From NCBI GenBank assembly GCA_943330915.2, contig CALQJO020000025.1, positions 1 through 42,771 of the forward strand: a stretch of DNA of 42,771 nucleotides, read 5' to 3'. Position 1 is the first letter of the stretch; the number at the start of each line of letters is the position of its first letter. The DNA is from Rhodoferax sp. OV413 (GTDB lineage Bacteria; Pseudomonadota; Gammaproteobacteria; Pseudomonadales; Pseudohongiellaceae). Both the position numbers and the translations under genes were made by a program. The notes under the pieces were generated by a model. That model was given only the letters and a program-made list of their open reading frames with translations. It was not told the DNA's origin and did no database searches. Positions 35,088 through 42,771 of this stretch are shown in pieces.

Positions 35088-36788
35088 TTACCGCGCACGC
35101 GCCGCAATCCGCCGGTACTCACGATACGCCGGTGTCCAGAAATTGTGCTCGATAATTTCCAGCAACTCTTCATCCGGAATTTCACGGGCATGGCCTTGGC
35201 TCATCGCCATTTTTGCAACCGCAAAGGCAATCTTGCGGCTGATTTGCGGCAAATCCGTCAGCGGCGGCAAAATGGAGGCGCTGTTGTCGTCAACCTGCGG
35301 AGCATTCTCAGACAAGGTAATACTGGCAATCATCAGCATTTCATCGGTCACCCGCGCCGACTTGCAGGCAATCACGCCAAGTCCTATGCCGGGAAAAATG
35401 TAACTGTTATTGCACTGGGCAATTGCGTAGGTTTTGCCCTTGTAATCCACGTTACCAAAGGGACTGCCGGTAGCGACAATCGCGTTGCCATCAGTCCATT
35501 GCAGTACCTCTGCCGGATGCGCCTCAACCTGCCGCGATGGATTGCTCAAGGGCAGAATAATCGGGCGCGGACAGGTTTCGTGCATGCGGCGCACAAGACC
35601 TTCGGTGAATAAACCCGGCTTGCCGGAAACGCCGATGAGCACGCCGGCGCTTACATTGTTGATGACATCAAACAGCGTCGCATAGTCGCTGTCTGGTTGA
35701 AGATTCCACCCCTTTAATGCCGACACGGGTTGCATCAGCTTCTGCTGAAAATCCATCAGATTTTGCATACCTTCGGTCAGCAGCCCAAAGCGATCCACCA
35801 TAAAAATCTGTGCCCGCGCCTGCGCATCACTTAAGCCTTCGGTCACCATGGCGCTGATGATCAGTTCCGCGATGCCGCATCCGGCAGAGCCAGACCCCAC
35901 AAACACAATGCGCTGAGCGCTGAGTTTTTCGCCTTTTTTGCGGCAGGCGGCCAACAGCGTGCCAAGAGTGACAGCCGCAGTGCCTTGAATGTCATCGTTG
36001 AAGCAACACAACCGATGACGGTGGCGCTGCAGGATTGGCATCGCATTAGGCTGCGCAAAGTCTTCAAACTGAATCAGCACACCAGGCCAGCGCTCCTGCG
36101 CGGCGTCAATAAACCGGTCAACAAAGGCGTTATAGTCGTCGCCGGTAATGCGCGGATGACGCAGGCCCATGTACATCGGGTCATCGAGCAGTTTTTGATT
36201 ATTGGTGCCCACATCCAGCGCCACGGGCAGCGTGTAAGCGGGGCTGACGCCACCACAGGCGGTGTAAATTGATAACTTGCCAATGGTAATACCCATTCCG
36301 CCAATGCCCTGATCACCCAGACCCAGCACACGCTCACCGTCGGTCACCACAATCACTTTGACCTTTTCCTTGGTCACGCTTTGCAGGATGTCGCCCATGA
36401 ACTCGCGCTCTTCGTAGGACAAAAACAGACCGCGCGCCCTGCGGTAGATATCGGAGAAATGCTCACAGGCATCTCCCACCGTCGGCGTATAAATGATGGG
36501 CAACATCTCAACCAGATGTTCACTGATCAGACGATAAAACAGCGTTTCGTTGGTGTCCTGCACAGCCCGCAAATAGATGTGCTTGTTGATGGGTTCCTCA
36601 AAACTGCGATATTGCCCGTAGGCACGCTCAACCTGCCCCTCGATTGTTTCATGACGGGGTGGCAGCAGACCCATCAGATTAAAGGTGCGTCGCTCTTTCT
36701 CAGTAAAGGCTCCCCCTTTATTCAACAGGGGTGTTTCCAATAACGTAGGGCCGGCGTAAGCGATGTATAAGGGTTTCTGCGTTGACAT
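35088..36788 (-). CDS. maeA: NAD-dependent malic enzyme (SfcA/MaeA type)
   Basis: A 566-residue malic enzyme (E. coli SfcA is 565) that oxidatively decarboxylates malate to pyruvate. I chose the ATG at 36788 ([18 protein letters not shown]) because it gives the family length. Motifs: [37 protein letters not shown] with the catalytic Lys in [21 protein letters not shown] and [16 protein letters not shown] for the metal site, and the dinucleotide-binding [15 protein letters not shown]. It supplies pyruvate from the citric acid cycle. It follows the DUF2272 gene with a 54-base gap; co-transcription is possible but not functionally obvious. Confidence 0.95.
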   Translation of the reverse strand: MSTQKPLYIAYAGPTLLETPLLNKGGAFTEKERRTFNLMGLLPPRHETIEGQVERAYGQYRSFEEPINKHIYLRAVQDTNETLFYRLISEHLVEMLPIIYTPTVGDACEHFSDIYRRARGLFLSYEEREFMGDILQSVTKEKVKVIVVTDGERVLGLGDQGIGGMGITIGKLSIYTACGGVSPAYTLPVALDVGTNNQKLLDDPMYMGLRHPRITGDDYNAFVDRFIDAAQERWPGVLIQFEDFAQPNAMPILQRHRHRLCCFNDDIQGTAAVTLGTLLAACRKKGEKLSAQRIVFVGSGSAGCGIAELIISAMVTEGLSDAQARAQIFMVDRFGLLTEGMQNLMDFQQKLMQPVSALKGWNLQPDSDYATLFDVINNVSAGVLIGVSGKPGLFTEGLVRRMHETCPRPIILPLSNPSRQVEAHPAEVLQWTDGNAIVATGSPFGNVDYKGKTYAIAQCNNSYIFPGIGLGVIACKSARVTDEMLMIASITLSENAPQVDDNSASILPPLTDLPQISRKIAFAVAKMAMSQGHAREIPDEELLEIIEHNFWTPAYREYRRIAARAR

Positions 36789-36842
36789 TAATGACTCGTA
36801 AGGATACCGATGGCTTGGATTATCGTTGGTGATCAACTTGTA

Positions 36843-37862
36843 TTAACGACGCGCGCTCGGAAATGCCTGCAATGTGGGCGTCTCGTCCAGCGCATTTAAT
36901 GCAATCGATGGAGCTTCCAGCTTGAGGTGCGCAAACAGTGCGCGGCCATTGTCGGACAGCGGGCGTAAGGCCTGACCATTGTCCTGTACCGCGGGCATGA
37001 CTTTCATACGCACTGATCCGCGGACATTGCCACCAATCACCATAATGCTCGGCGCCTCAGTATCAACCTTGACCACAATGTCACAATGTGTGCGCGCGCC
37101 ATCTCCCAACTGTGTGCGCCGTTCTGCAAGGCTGCGGTAATTGGGCCGACTTCCCCGGCATAGCAGATCGCCCGGCTCAATCGCGACCTGACCCGGATCG
37201 TAGGCGGTAAAGACTGCACTGTTATCAAGACCGTCTGTGGCACGGATAGCCTGATCGATGTACGTGTGATGGGCGATGGCGCGGCGGAATTGCGCAGGTT
37301 CTGCCAAACCGCTCTCGCACATCACCCAGGAAATGAACGCGGCGGACCAGGCATGTCGCCAGCGCGCGCCGGTGCCTTCAGCATTCCAGTTAGCATTCTG
37401 ACGTTGCAGAATCCAGTCGCTGTCAGGTGTTGCCGCCCAATAGCCGGCAATTGAACTGGCTACTCTGGCACCCTCACCTGCGTTCATGCGGGGAAAGGTA
37501 GTGCGCTGCATTTGCTGAGAGGGTGATTGCTGGGAGGGTGATTGCAGAGAGGACGATTGCTGGGAGGCTGATGACGGGAATGGCTGCGCCTGCAGCTGAT
37601 CATCCACACTAAAACCAAAATAGGCCCATTCCTGCACGGCGGTGTCCACGATTCGACGGCGCACGTCACTCAAAGGCATGGATCTGCAGCTGCGATCAGT
37701 GATGCGCATGCTGCCCGGCGTACCCGCAACACGCTCGATGGGTGAACGCACGTCAAGTACATCAGCAGGCAGTCGGTCCAGCGATTCAGAAGGCTGTGCC
37801 TGCAGCGAGGCGGCAGCAATCAACAACAGGCTGAGGCCAGAAAGCAGTCTGATTACAGGCAT
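36843..37862 (-). CDS. DUF2272 domain protein, exported
   Basis: About 339 residues. The ATG at 37862 gives a classic signal peptide (MPVIRLLSGLSLLLIAAASLQA); the open frame extends upstream but would overlap the divergent gene. The domain (RRRIVDTAVQEWAYFGF, then HAWSAAFISWVMCESGL, later DIVVKVDTEAPSIMVIGGNV) matches DUF2272. The AWSAAFISW segment resembles the nucleophile helix of NlpC/P60 or CHAP peptidases but with Ser where Cys is usual, and IGGNV resembles their late strand. A cell-wall or amidase-like role is speculation. A Ser/Gln-rich insert (about 95-117) is coded by a 15-base tandem repeat. Confidence 0.78.
   Translation of the reverse strand: MPVIRLLSGLSLLLIAAASLQAQPSESLDRLPADVLDVRSPIERVAGTPGSMRITDRSCRSMPLSDVRRRIVDTAVQEWAYFGFSVDDQLQAQPFPSSASQQSSSLQSPSQQSPSQQMQRTTFPRMNAGEGARVASSIAGYWAATPDSDWILQRQNANWNAEGTGARWRHAWSAAFISWVMCESGLAEPAQFRRAIAHHTYIDQAIRATDGLDNSAVFTAYDPGQVAIEPGDLLCRGSRPNYRSLAERRTQLGDGARTHCDIVVKVDTEAPSIMVIGGNVRGSVRMKVMPAVQDNGQALRPLSDNGRALFAHLKLEAPSIALNALDETPTLQAFPSARR
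37513..37572. repeat. Four tandem 15-bp units inside the DUF2272 gene
   Basis: Units start at 37513, 37528, 37543 and 37558, with the form TGC(T/A)G(A/G)GAGG(G/A/C)(T/C)GAT. They encode a Ser/Gln/Pro-rich pentapeptide repeat, a likely flexible linker. Copy-number change would preserve the frame. Confidence 0.85.
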
Positions 37863-38029
37863 AAGGTCATCTATCCGGAAACACAGAAAAAACATGAACG
37901 ATCGACACGAGGCAGTGTAACGGCTTGAAGGCTGAACGGGAATACGCGCGCCGGAAACTGGACAATTCTGCGCGGTGCAGATACCTTCTGGCCCTAATCC
38001 GAGCGTGTTGCAAAGTACAAGGTTGATTG
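37863..38029. other. Divergent promoter region of the DUF2272 gene and selenium operon
   Basis: 167 bases between diverging start codons, so both promoters should be here. For the plus strand the best boxes I see are TGGACA (37959-37964) and TACCTT (37982-37987) with a 17-base spacer, which is weak. No operator is recognised. Confidence 0.4.
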
Positions 38030-39481
38030 ATGAAAACTCCCCTGCCCGATGGCCTGATTGTGGTGGCAAAGGCTGACTGTCCAACCTGTCGATTGGTTGA
38101 ACCTTTGCTGGCGGAACTGGCCCAGGCCGGTCCACTGACCGTGTATGTGCAGGATTCAACAAACTATGCATCAAACCTTAGTGGCACGCACTTTGACGAG
38201 ACGCTGGAATATTCATGGCGTTTGGGTACCGAGTTTGTGCCAACGCTGATCCGCGTTGCCAACGGTATAGAGATTGCCCGCACCTATGGCTGGCACAAAG
38301 ACGAGTGGCGTGCCATCACCGGATTGGGCGCATCACTGGGTCAAACGCTGGATCCGGCATTACCCGACATGCGCCCCGGCTGCGGTTCCAAAACACTGGA
38401 ACCCGGCATTGCCGAGCGGCTGGAACTGGCCTTTGGGGATTTCAAACTGCAGTCCAGGCACATTGATATCAGCGGCGCTGATGATGCGATTGAAGCCTGT
38501 TATGAGCGCGGCTGGAGCGATGGTTTGCCGGTTGTTCCACCAACACCGCTGCGGGTGCTGCGCATGCTTAAAGGCACCCGCCGCGCAGCGCACGAGATTG
38601 TGGGTTTGATGCCACCCGACCTGCTGCCCTGCACCGTGGAAAAAGTCGCGATTAATGCGGTGATGGCCGGATGCAAACCCGAATACATGCCGGTGTTACT
38701 GGCGGCGCTGGAAGCGGCATTGGATGAAGACTTTGGTTTGCACGGATTGATTTGTACCACCATGTTTGGCAGCCCGATGATCATGGTGAACGGCCCCATT
38801 GCAAAAGCAATCGGCATGAACTCCGGCGGCAATGCTTTGGGCCAGGGTAACCGCGCCAATGCCACCATCGGCCGCGCGCTGCAACTGATCATTCGTAATG
38901 TCGGCGGTGGTCGACCCGGCGAGATTGACCGTGCCACGTTGGGTAATCCGGGCAAATACAGTTTTTGTTTTGCTGAAGCGGAACACAGCGATTGGCTGCC
39001 CATGGCACAGGAGCGCGGCATCGCGCCCGGCCGCTCCGCTGTCACCGTGTTTCCGGGTGAAGGTGTGCAAGGCATCATCGACCAGAAGTCGCGTGATCCG
39101 GAGTCACTGGTTCGCTCCTTTGCCCTGTCGCTGCGCGCAGTAGATCATGCCAAGCTGGCGATGGCCGGTGATGCGGTGCTGGTGGTATCACCTGAGCACT
39201 CAAGAGTATTTATTGAGGCGGGCTGGTCCAAGCAGCGCCTGCGCGAGGAACTCGAAAACCTGTTGTTGACCCCCGGTAAGGATCTTCTGGTGGGGGTCGG
39301 CGGTATTGCCGAAGGCATCCATGAACGCTTCAAAGACAAGCTGGTTCCCAAGTTCCGACCGGGCGGCTTGTTGATTATCAGGGCTGGCGGCACCGCCGGT
39401 CTGTTTTCTGCCGTGATTGCCGGCTGGGCCGCCTCTGGTCCGATCGGCTCATCTCCTGTCACCCGAGAGGTAACGCTATGA
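38030..39481 (+). CDS. Thioredoxin-like fusion protein, partner of UGSC selenoprotein
   Basis: 483 residues from the ATG at 38030 (AAGG seven bases upstream; a TTG one codon earlier is possible). The N-terminal 100 residues look like a thioredoxin/glutaredoxin fold: LIVVAKADCPTCRLVEPLL with a C17-P-T-C20 redox pair, and the cis-Pro-like segment GTEFVPTLIRVANG (about 66-79). A short Cys-containing linker (RPGCGSKTLEPG) leads to a C-terminal domain of about 340 residues with YERGWSDGLPVVPPTP (about 163-178), NGPIAKAIGMNSGGNALGQG (about 257-276) and glycine-rich ends. I do not recognise that domain's function. There is no signal peptide, so it is cytosolic. It overlaps the UGSC gene by ATGA, strongly suggesting the two proteins work together, for example with the CPTC pair reducing the Sec centre; this is inference. 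Confidence 0.82.
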   Translation: MKTPLPDGLIVVAKADCPTCRLVEPLLAELAQAGPLTVYVQDSTNYASNLSGTHFDETLEYSWRLGTEFVPTLIRVANGIEIARTYGWHKDEWRAITGLGASLGQTLDPALPDMRPGCGSKTLEPGIAERLELAFGDFKLQSRHIDISGADDAIEACYERGWSDGLPVVPPTPLRVLRMLKGTRRAAHEIVGLMPPDLLPCTVEKVAINAVMAGCKPEYMPVLLAALEAALDEDFGLHGLICTTMFGSPMIMVNGPIAKAIGMNSGGNALGQGNRANATIGRALQLIIRNVGGGRPGEIDRATLGNPGKYSFCFAEAEHSDWLPMAQERGIAPGRSAVTVFPGEGVQGIIDQKSRDPESLVRSFALSLRAVDHAKLAMAGDAVLVVSPEHSRVFIEAGWSKQRLREELENLLLTPGKDLLVGVGGIAEGIHERFKDKLVPKFRPGGLLIIRAGGTAGLFSAVIAGWAASGPIGSSPVTREVTL

Positions 39482-40017
39482 ATGAAACCATACTGCTGGA
39501 TCCAACAGCAGAAAACGCCCCGGCGCAGCGGGCGCGTCTGCCAAGACCCGCCAATCTGCACAACAAGGTTGTTGGCCTGCTTGATATCTCCAAGCCACGC
39601 GGGAATATTTTTCTCGACAGGATTGAAGAGCAATTGACGGCGTTGGGTATCGAGGTGAAGCGTTACAGCAAACCCACGTTTACCCGCCCGGCCCCAACTG
39701 AGCTGAAGCAACGCATGGCTGCTGAAGTCGACCTGCTGGTGGAAGGATTGGCTGACTGAGGATCGTGCACGTCGTGCTGTATGCATGACATTGCTGATCT
39801 GGAGTCTCGCCAGATACCCGGAGTAGGAGTTGCTTCCAGTGAATTTGTTGACGCGGCTGCTGCGCAATGCAAGGCGTTGGGTTTTGATCCCGCCATGGTG
39901 TTTGTTCCGCATCCGATACAGAACCGGACCGACGCAGAAATGCGCGTCCTGGCTGATGAAGCGCTGGGTGCGATTGTGCGCCTGTTGCGTTCAGACGGGG
40001 ACGCAGCACACAACTGA
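39478..40017 (+). CDS. UGSC-family selenoprotein (in-frame TGA = selenocysteine)
   Basis: Read straight through one TGA at 39757-39759, this frame gives 179 residues with selenocysteine at position 94. The sequence around it is GLAD-U-GSCTSCCMHDIADLE, i.e. the UGSC motif that names the family, within a UxxCxxC pattern (U94, C97, C100). The frame after the TGA continues seamlessly to a TGA at 40015-40017, with protein-like text (GVGVASSEFVDAAAAQC, VFVPHPIQNRTDAEM). Support for recoding: a SECIS-like hairpin right after the TGA, selA and selB directly downstream, and an overlapping redox partner upstream. A GAGAGG ribosome site precedes the ATG by seven bases. The UxxCxxC pattern and the segment after it resemble the selenoprotein B subunits of glycine and proline reductases (GrdB, PrdB). 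Substrate unknown. A gene caller would report two pieces, 39478-39759 and 39781-40017. Confidence 0.92.
39760..39800 (+). promoter_or_regulatory. Bacterial SECIS element of the UGSC gene
   Basis: A hairpin begins at the base after the TGA. Lower stem: 39760-39765 with 39795-39800, including two G-U pairs. Middle: 39767-39769 with 39792-39794 after a bulged U at 39766. Upper stem: GTCGTGC (39771-39777) with GCATGAC (39783-39789), seven pairs with one G-U. The apical loop is TGTAT (39778-39782) with G at its second place. The loop starts 18 bases after the TGA. Known bacterial SECIS elements have an apical loop G in the first two positions, at about this distance, bound by SelB. It lies inside the coding sequence, as expected for bacteria. 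Confidence 0.82.
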
Positions 40018-40050
40018 CACAGTCAATTCAAGGTGGGTGTGCGTCGCATC

Positions 40051-41457
40051 ATGTCATCAGAACTGATTCGCCACCCACCAGCCGTGGACAAGGTGCTGGC
40101 CTGGCCAGCCATGCAAGCGTTGATTGCCTGCCATGGCCGCACCCTGGTGCTGACGTCGTTGCGCGCCGGCCTGCAGCAATGGCGGCAAGGTAACTTCGAC
40201 GATGACCGCAGTCTGCTGACCTGGGTGCAGGCGGATTTGCAGCGCCGGCTGGCACCGTCCTTTAAAGCCGTCTTTAACCTCACCGGTACCGTGTTACACA
40301 CCAATCTGGGCCGCGCGCCGTTACCGCCGGAAGCCATCAAAGCCATCTCCGATGTCGCCAGCGGTGCCAGCAATCTGGAATATGATTTAAACACCGGCAA
40401 ACGTGGCGACCGCGATTCCCATGTTGAGCGCTGGATCTGTGAACTGACCGGCGCTGAAGCGGCCACGGTGGTCAACAACAATGCGGCGGCCGTGCTGTTG
40501 GTGTTAAACACACTGGCCAGACGTCGGCAAGTCATCGTGTCACGCGGAGAATTGATTGAAATCGGCGGCTCTTTCAGGTTGCCTGATGTGATGGAGCGTG
40601 CCGACTGCAAATTACATGAAGTCGGCACCACCAATCGCACCCACGCGCACGATTTTGCCGATGCGGTGAACTCACGCACCGCCCTGCTGCTCAAGGCTCA
40701 CACCAGTAATTATGCGATTCAGGGTTTCAGCCAGCAGGTCGGTGAGCAAGAGCTGGCACAGATTGCCCATCAGCATAACCTGCCCTTGGTGGTTGACCTG
40801 GGCAGCGGTTCACTGATTGATCTGCGAACACTGGGACTGCCGGCGGAACCGGTGGTCAGGGATGTGCTGGCCGCCGGCGTTGATGTGGTGACCTTCAGCG
40901 CTGACAAACTGCTGGGCGGCCCACAGGCCGGAATCATTGCCGGACGCGCGGAACTGATCAGCAAAATACGCAAAAATCCACTTAAACGCGCTCTGCGCTG
41001 CGACAAACTCACCCTCGCAGCACTGGAGGCGGTATTAAAACTGTATGCCAACCCTGACACTCTGACCTTGCGTATCCCGACATTGCGTCTGCTGACGCGC
41101 AGTCAGGCAGCGATTCAGCAAACCGCCAATGTGCTGCTGCCGTCTCTGCGCGACTGGGCCGGCGCTGAGTTTGTGGTGGATACCTGCGAGGTGCATAGCC
41201 AGATTGGCTCCGGTTCACTGCCACTGGATCTGCTGCCCAGTGTTGCGTTACGCCTGCGCAGCGCCCAAGGCAACAAACGCACCCAGAATCGTATGGTGCG
41301 CGATCTTGCCCTGCGGCTGAGACAGTTGCCGCAACCGGTGATCGGCCGCATCGCCGATGACAGCCTGCTGTTGGATTGCCGCTGTGTGGAAGATGCTCAG
41401 CCATTGTGCTTTCAGTGGCTGGGCGCTGTTGCGGCAGGCTCTGAGACGGCCACATGA
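40051..41457 (+). CDS. selA: L-seryl-tRNA(Sec) selenium transferase
   Basis: 468 residues from the ATG at 40051 (E. coli SelA is 463); a GTG at 40033 is in frame but lacks a ribosome site, while AAGGTGGG precedes the ATG, though at a long distance. It is a PLP enzyme that converts seryl-tRNA(Sec) to selenocysteyl-tRNA(Sec) using selenophosphate. Motifs: FNLTGTVLHTNLGRAPLP, SNLEYDLNTGKRGDRDSH, TVVNNNAAAVLLVLN, the hinge VGTTNRTH, VVDLGSGSL, and the Schiff-base lysine in VVTFSADKLLGGPQAGI (about K286). It follows the UGSC gene by 33 bases and overlaps selB by ATGA. selD and the tRNA(Sec) gene are not in the window. Confidence 0.97.
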   Translation: MSSELIRHPPAVDKVLAWPAMQALIACHGRTLVLTSLRAGLQQWRQGNFDDDRSLLTWVQADLQRRLAPSFKAVFNLTGTVLHTNLGRAPLPPEAIKAISDVASGASNLEYDLNTGKRGDRDSHVERWICELTGAEAATVVNNNAAAVLLVLNTLARRRQVIVSRGELIEIGGSFRLPDVMERADCKLHEVGTTNRTHAHDFADAVNSRTALLLKAHTSNYAIQGFSQQVGEQELAQIAHQHNLPLVVDLGSGSLIDLRTLGLPAEPVVRDVLAAGVDVVTFSADKLLGGPQAGIIAGRAELISKIRKNPLKRALRCDKLTLAALEAVLKLYANPDTLTLRIPTLRLLTRSQAAIQQTANVLLPSLRDWAGAEFVVDTCEVHSQIGSGSLPLDLLPSVALRLRSAQGNKRTQNRMVRDLALRLRQLPQPVIGRIADDSLLLDCRCVEDAQPLCFQWLGAVAAGSETAT

Positions 41458-42771
41458 TTATTGCTACGTCCGGGCACGTTGATCACGGCAAGACCACGCT
41501 GATCAGGGCGCTGACAGGCAAGAATACCGATCAGCTGCCTGAAGAGCAGCAGCGGGGCATGACCATTGACCTGGGGTTTGCCTGGCTGCATGACCCCTTG
41601 GCCGGGGCAATAGGATTTGTTGATGTCCCGGGACATGCGCGTTTTATCAGGACCATGTTGGCGGGCATTGCCGGTGCTGATGCTGCGCTGCTCGTCATCG
41701 CCGCCGATGAAGGCCCCATGCCACAGACTCAGGAGCACCTAGTGCTGCTGGACTTGCTGGGTGTCAACCGCGCCATTGTGGTGATCAGCGCCATTGACCG
41801 GGCCAGCCCGGCAGAGATAAGCGCCTGTCATGCCGCTATCCAGAAGTTGCTGGTCGGCAGCATCCTCGCGGGTTCGCCCGTTATCGAGGTTTGCGCACCC
41901 AGCGCAGAAGGCATCAACAATCTGTTGACTGCCATTCGCACACTGGCATCCACGATCACCCTGCGCACCGCGGCGGGGCATCCGCGCTTCTTAATCGACA
42001 GACGCTTCAGTGTGCCAGGGGCGGGCTGTGTGGTGACCGGCACCTTGCTAAGCGGACAATTGTCACTGGCTGAACAAAAAAATAGCAATCTGCACATCGG
42101 CACTGAGCAGGCCCTGCCGGTGCGGCTGCGCGCCATACAAATTGACGGACAACCGGTCTCTGAGCTTCGTGCCGGACAGCGTGCGGCCCTTAATCTGACA
42201 GGTGATTTCAACAGCCGGCACCCACAGCGCGGGGACTGGCTGTTGGCTGGCGCGCTGTTACAGAGCAGTGCGCGCATGGATATACAGTTACGCCTGCTCC
42301 CCGAGACCCGCATTCACCGCGGCACGCTGCAATTTCTGACCGGCGCCAGCGCCATCAGCGGCCACCTGGTCTGGCTGGATGAAGTCGCAGGCCTTGCCCA
42401 AGTGCTGCTTGATCAGCCCGTGCATACGCTGGTCGGTGATTGCCTTATTGTGCGTGAACCCTCTGCCAACCGCACACTTGGCGCAGGGCGGGTACTAGAT
42501 CCGCTTGGAGGACAACGCGGCCGCAGTAAACCAGCTGCCATACTGCGACTTAAAGCCTTGTGCACGGCGACTCATGCGTTAGCAGCCTTGACTGTGGAAA
42601 CTGAACATTTGATTGAGGTAGATCTGCCGGCATTCGCAAAGCGCTGGAATCTGCGTGCAGATGAACTCGATGCCACCCTCCCTGCCGCCTGCGTGATACA
42701 ACTGGGTGACTACGCATTGAGCACGCGGCAATTGGCAAGGATTGATGCCTGCCTGCTGGAGAGCGTGCGTC
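41454..42771 (+). CDS. selB: Selenocysteine-specific elongation factor SelB (partial, runs off right edge)
   Basis: 439 residues are visible of an expected ~610-640. SelB carries Sec-tRNA(Sec) to the ribosome and binds the SECIS hairpin with its C-terminal winged helices. The GTPase domain starts [22 protein letters not shown] (G1 GHVDHGKT), with switch text [16 protein letters not shown] and G3 DVPGH (57-61). The G4 position reads VVISAIDRA (SAID at 112-115) where NKxD or TKxD is expected. The EF-Tu-like domains II and III follow ([19 protein letters not shown], about 179-197), and the first linker/winged-helix part begins before the edge. The frame is open to the last base. Identity is certain; the missing part holds most of the SECIS-binding domain. 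Confidence 0.96.
   Translation, partial: MIIATSGHVDHGKTTLIRALTGKNTDQLPEEQQRGMTIDLGFAWLHDPLAGAIGFVDVPGHARFIRTMLAGIAGADAALLVIAADEGPMPQTQEHLVLLDLLGVNRAIVVISAIDRASPAEISACHAAIQKLLVGSILAGSPVIEVCAPSAEGINNLLTAIRTLASTITLRTAAGHPRFLIDRRFSVPGAGCVVTGTLLSGQLSLAEQKNSNLHIGTEQALPVRLRAIQIDGQPVSELRAGQRAALNLTGDFNSRHPQRGDWLLAGALLQSSARMDIQLRLLPETRIHRGTLQFLTGASAISGHLVWLDEVAGLAQVLLDQPVHTLVGDCLIVREPSANRTLGAGRVLDPLGGQRGRSKPAAILRLKALCTATHALAALTVETEHLIEVDLPAFAKRWNLRADELDATLPAACVIQLGDYALSTRQLARIDACLLESVR

Noticed and set aside
37863-38174. N-terminal extension of the DUF2272 gene
   Set aside because: It would overlap the divergent thioredoxin-like gene and place a clear signal peptide in the interior.
39478-39759. Complete 93-residue gene ending at the TGA, with a separate 78-residue gene at 39781
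   Set aside because: The frame is the same on both sides, the junction encodes the UGSC motif, a SECIS-like hairpin follows the TGA and selA/selB are adjacent. One selenoprotein explains all of this.
39478-40017. Pseudogene with a nonsense mutation
   Set aside because: A single TGA at exactly the UGSC position with an intact frame afterwards and the selenocysteine machinery next door is recoding, not decay.
40023-40694. 223-residue minus-strand frame opposite selA
   Set aside because: It is fully antisense to a well-supported selA and has no domain.

Overview
The window looks like a chromosomal segment of a free-living, probably aquatic, gammaproteobacterium. The evidence is gene content: a yajC-secD-secF block next to tgt, prfC, MltB and MltD type lytic transglycosylases, a PanP-type decarboxylase and an SfcA-type malic enzyme. 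The genus is not determined. Coding density is high. I see no rRNA, tRNA, CRISPR array, transposase or phage gene.

Layout. (1) Positions 1-14637, minus strand: one long, tightly packed operon of eight genes. In transcription order these are a giant DUF4175-type coiled-coil membrane protein, a VWA/glutamine-amidotransferase-like membrane protein, a caspase/C13-like protein, a TPR protein with an HExxH metallopeptidase domain, DUF4159, a MoxR AAA+ ATPase, DUF58 and a BatA-like VWA protein cut by the left edge. It is an envelope-associated MoxR/VWA system whose job is not known. (2) 14756-17617, minus: acyl-CoA synthetase, GST-like protein and Nudix hydrolase, closed by a hairpin. (3) 17638-22231: a DUF3524 glycosyltransferase related to the tRNA-queuosine mannosyltransferase, then two convergent lytic transglycosylases. 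(4) 22391-24034: PanP-like decarboxylase, followed by a repeat-rich spacer. (5) 24393-31084, minus: secF, secD, yajC, tgt, then a second repeat-rich spacer and prfC. (6) 31286-35073, plus: a TetR regulator with an overlapping efflux ABC cassette (adaptor, ATPase, permease). (7) 35088-37862, minus: malic enzyme and a DUF2272 protein. (8) 38030 to the right edge, plus: a selenium operon.

The selenium operon is the most striking part. A thioredoxin-like fusion protein overlaps a gene whose reading frame is interrupted by a single in-frame TGA. Reading it as selenocysteine gives a 179-residue UGSC-family selenoprotein with a U-G-S-C-T-S-C active-site motif. The TGA is followed directly by a strong hairpin with the geometry of a bacterial SECIS element, and then by selA and selB, the enzymes needed to make and insert selenocysteine. 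Substrate gene, partner, synthesis and decoding machinery therefore form one unit. A standard gene caller would split or truncate the selenoprotein.

Two intergenic spacers (24035-24392 and 28903-29497) carry at least six copies of a REP-like palindromic module: a GC-rich mini-hairpin followed by GT, three bases and GAGGAA. One copy lies inside a 91-nt near-perfect hairpin.
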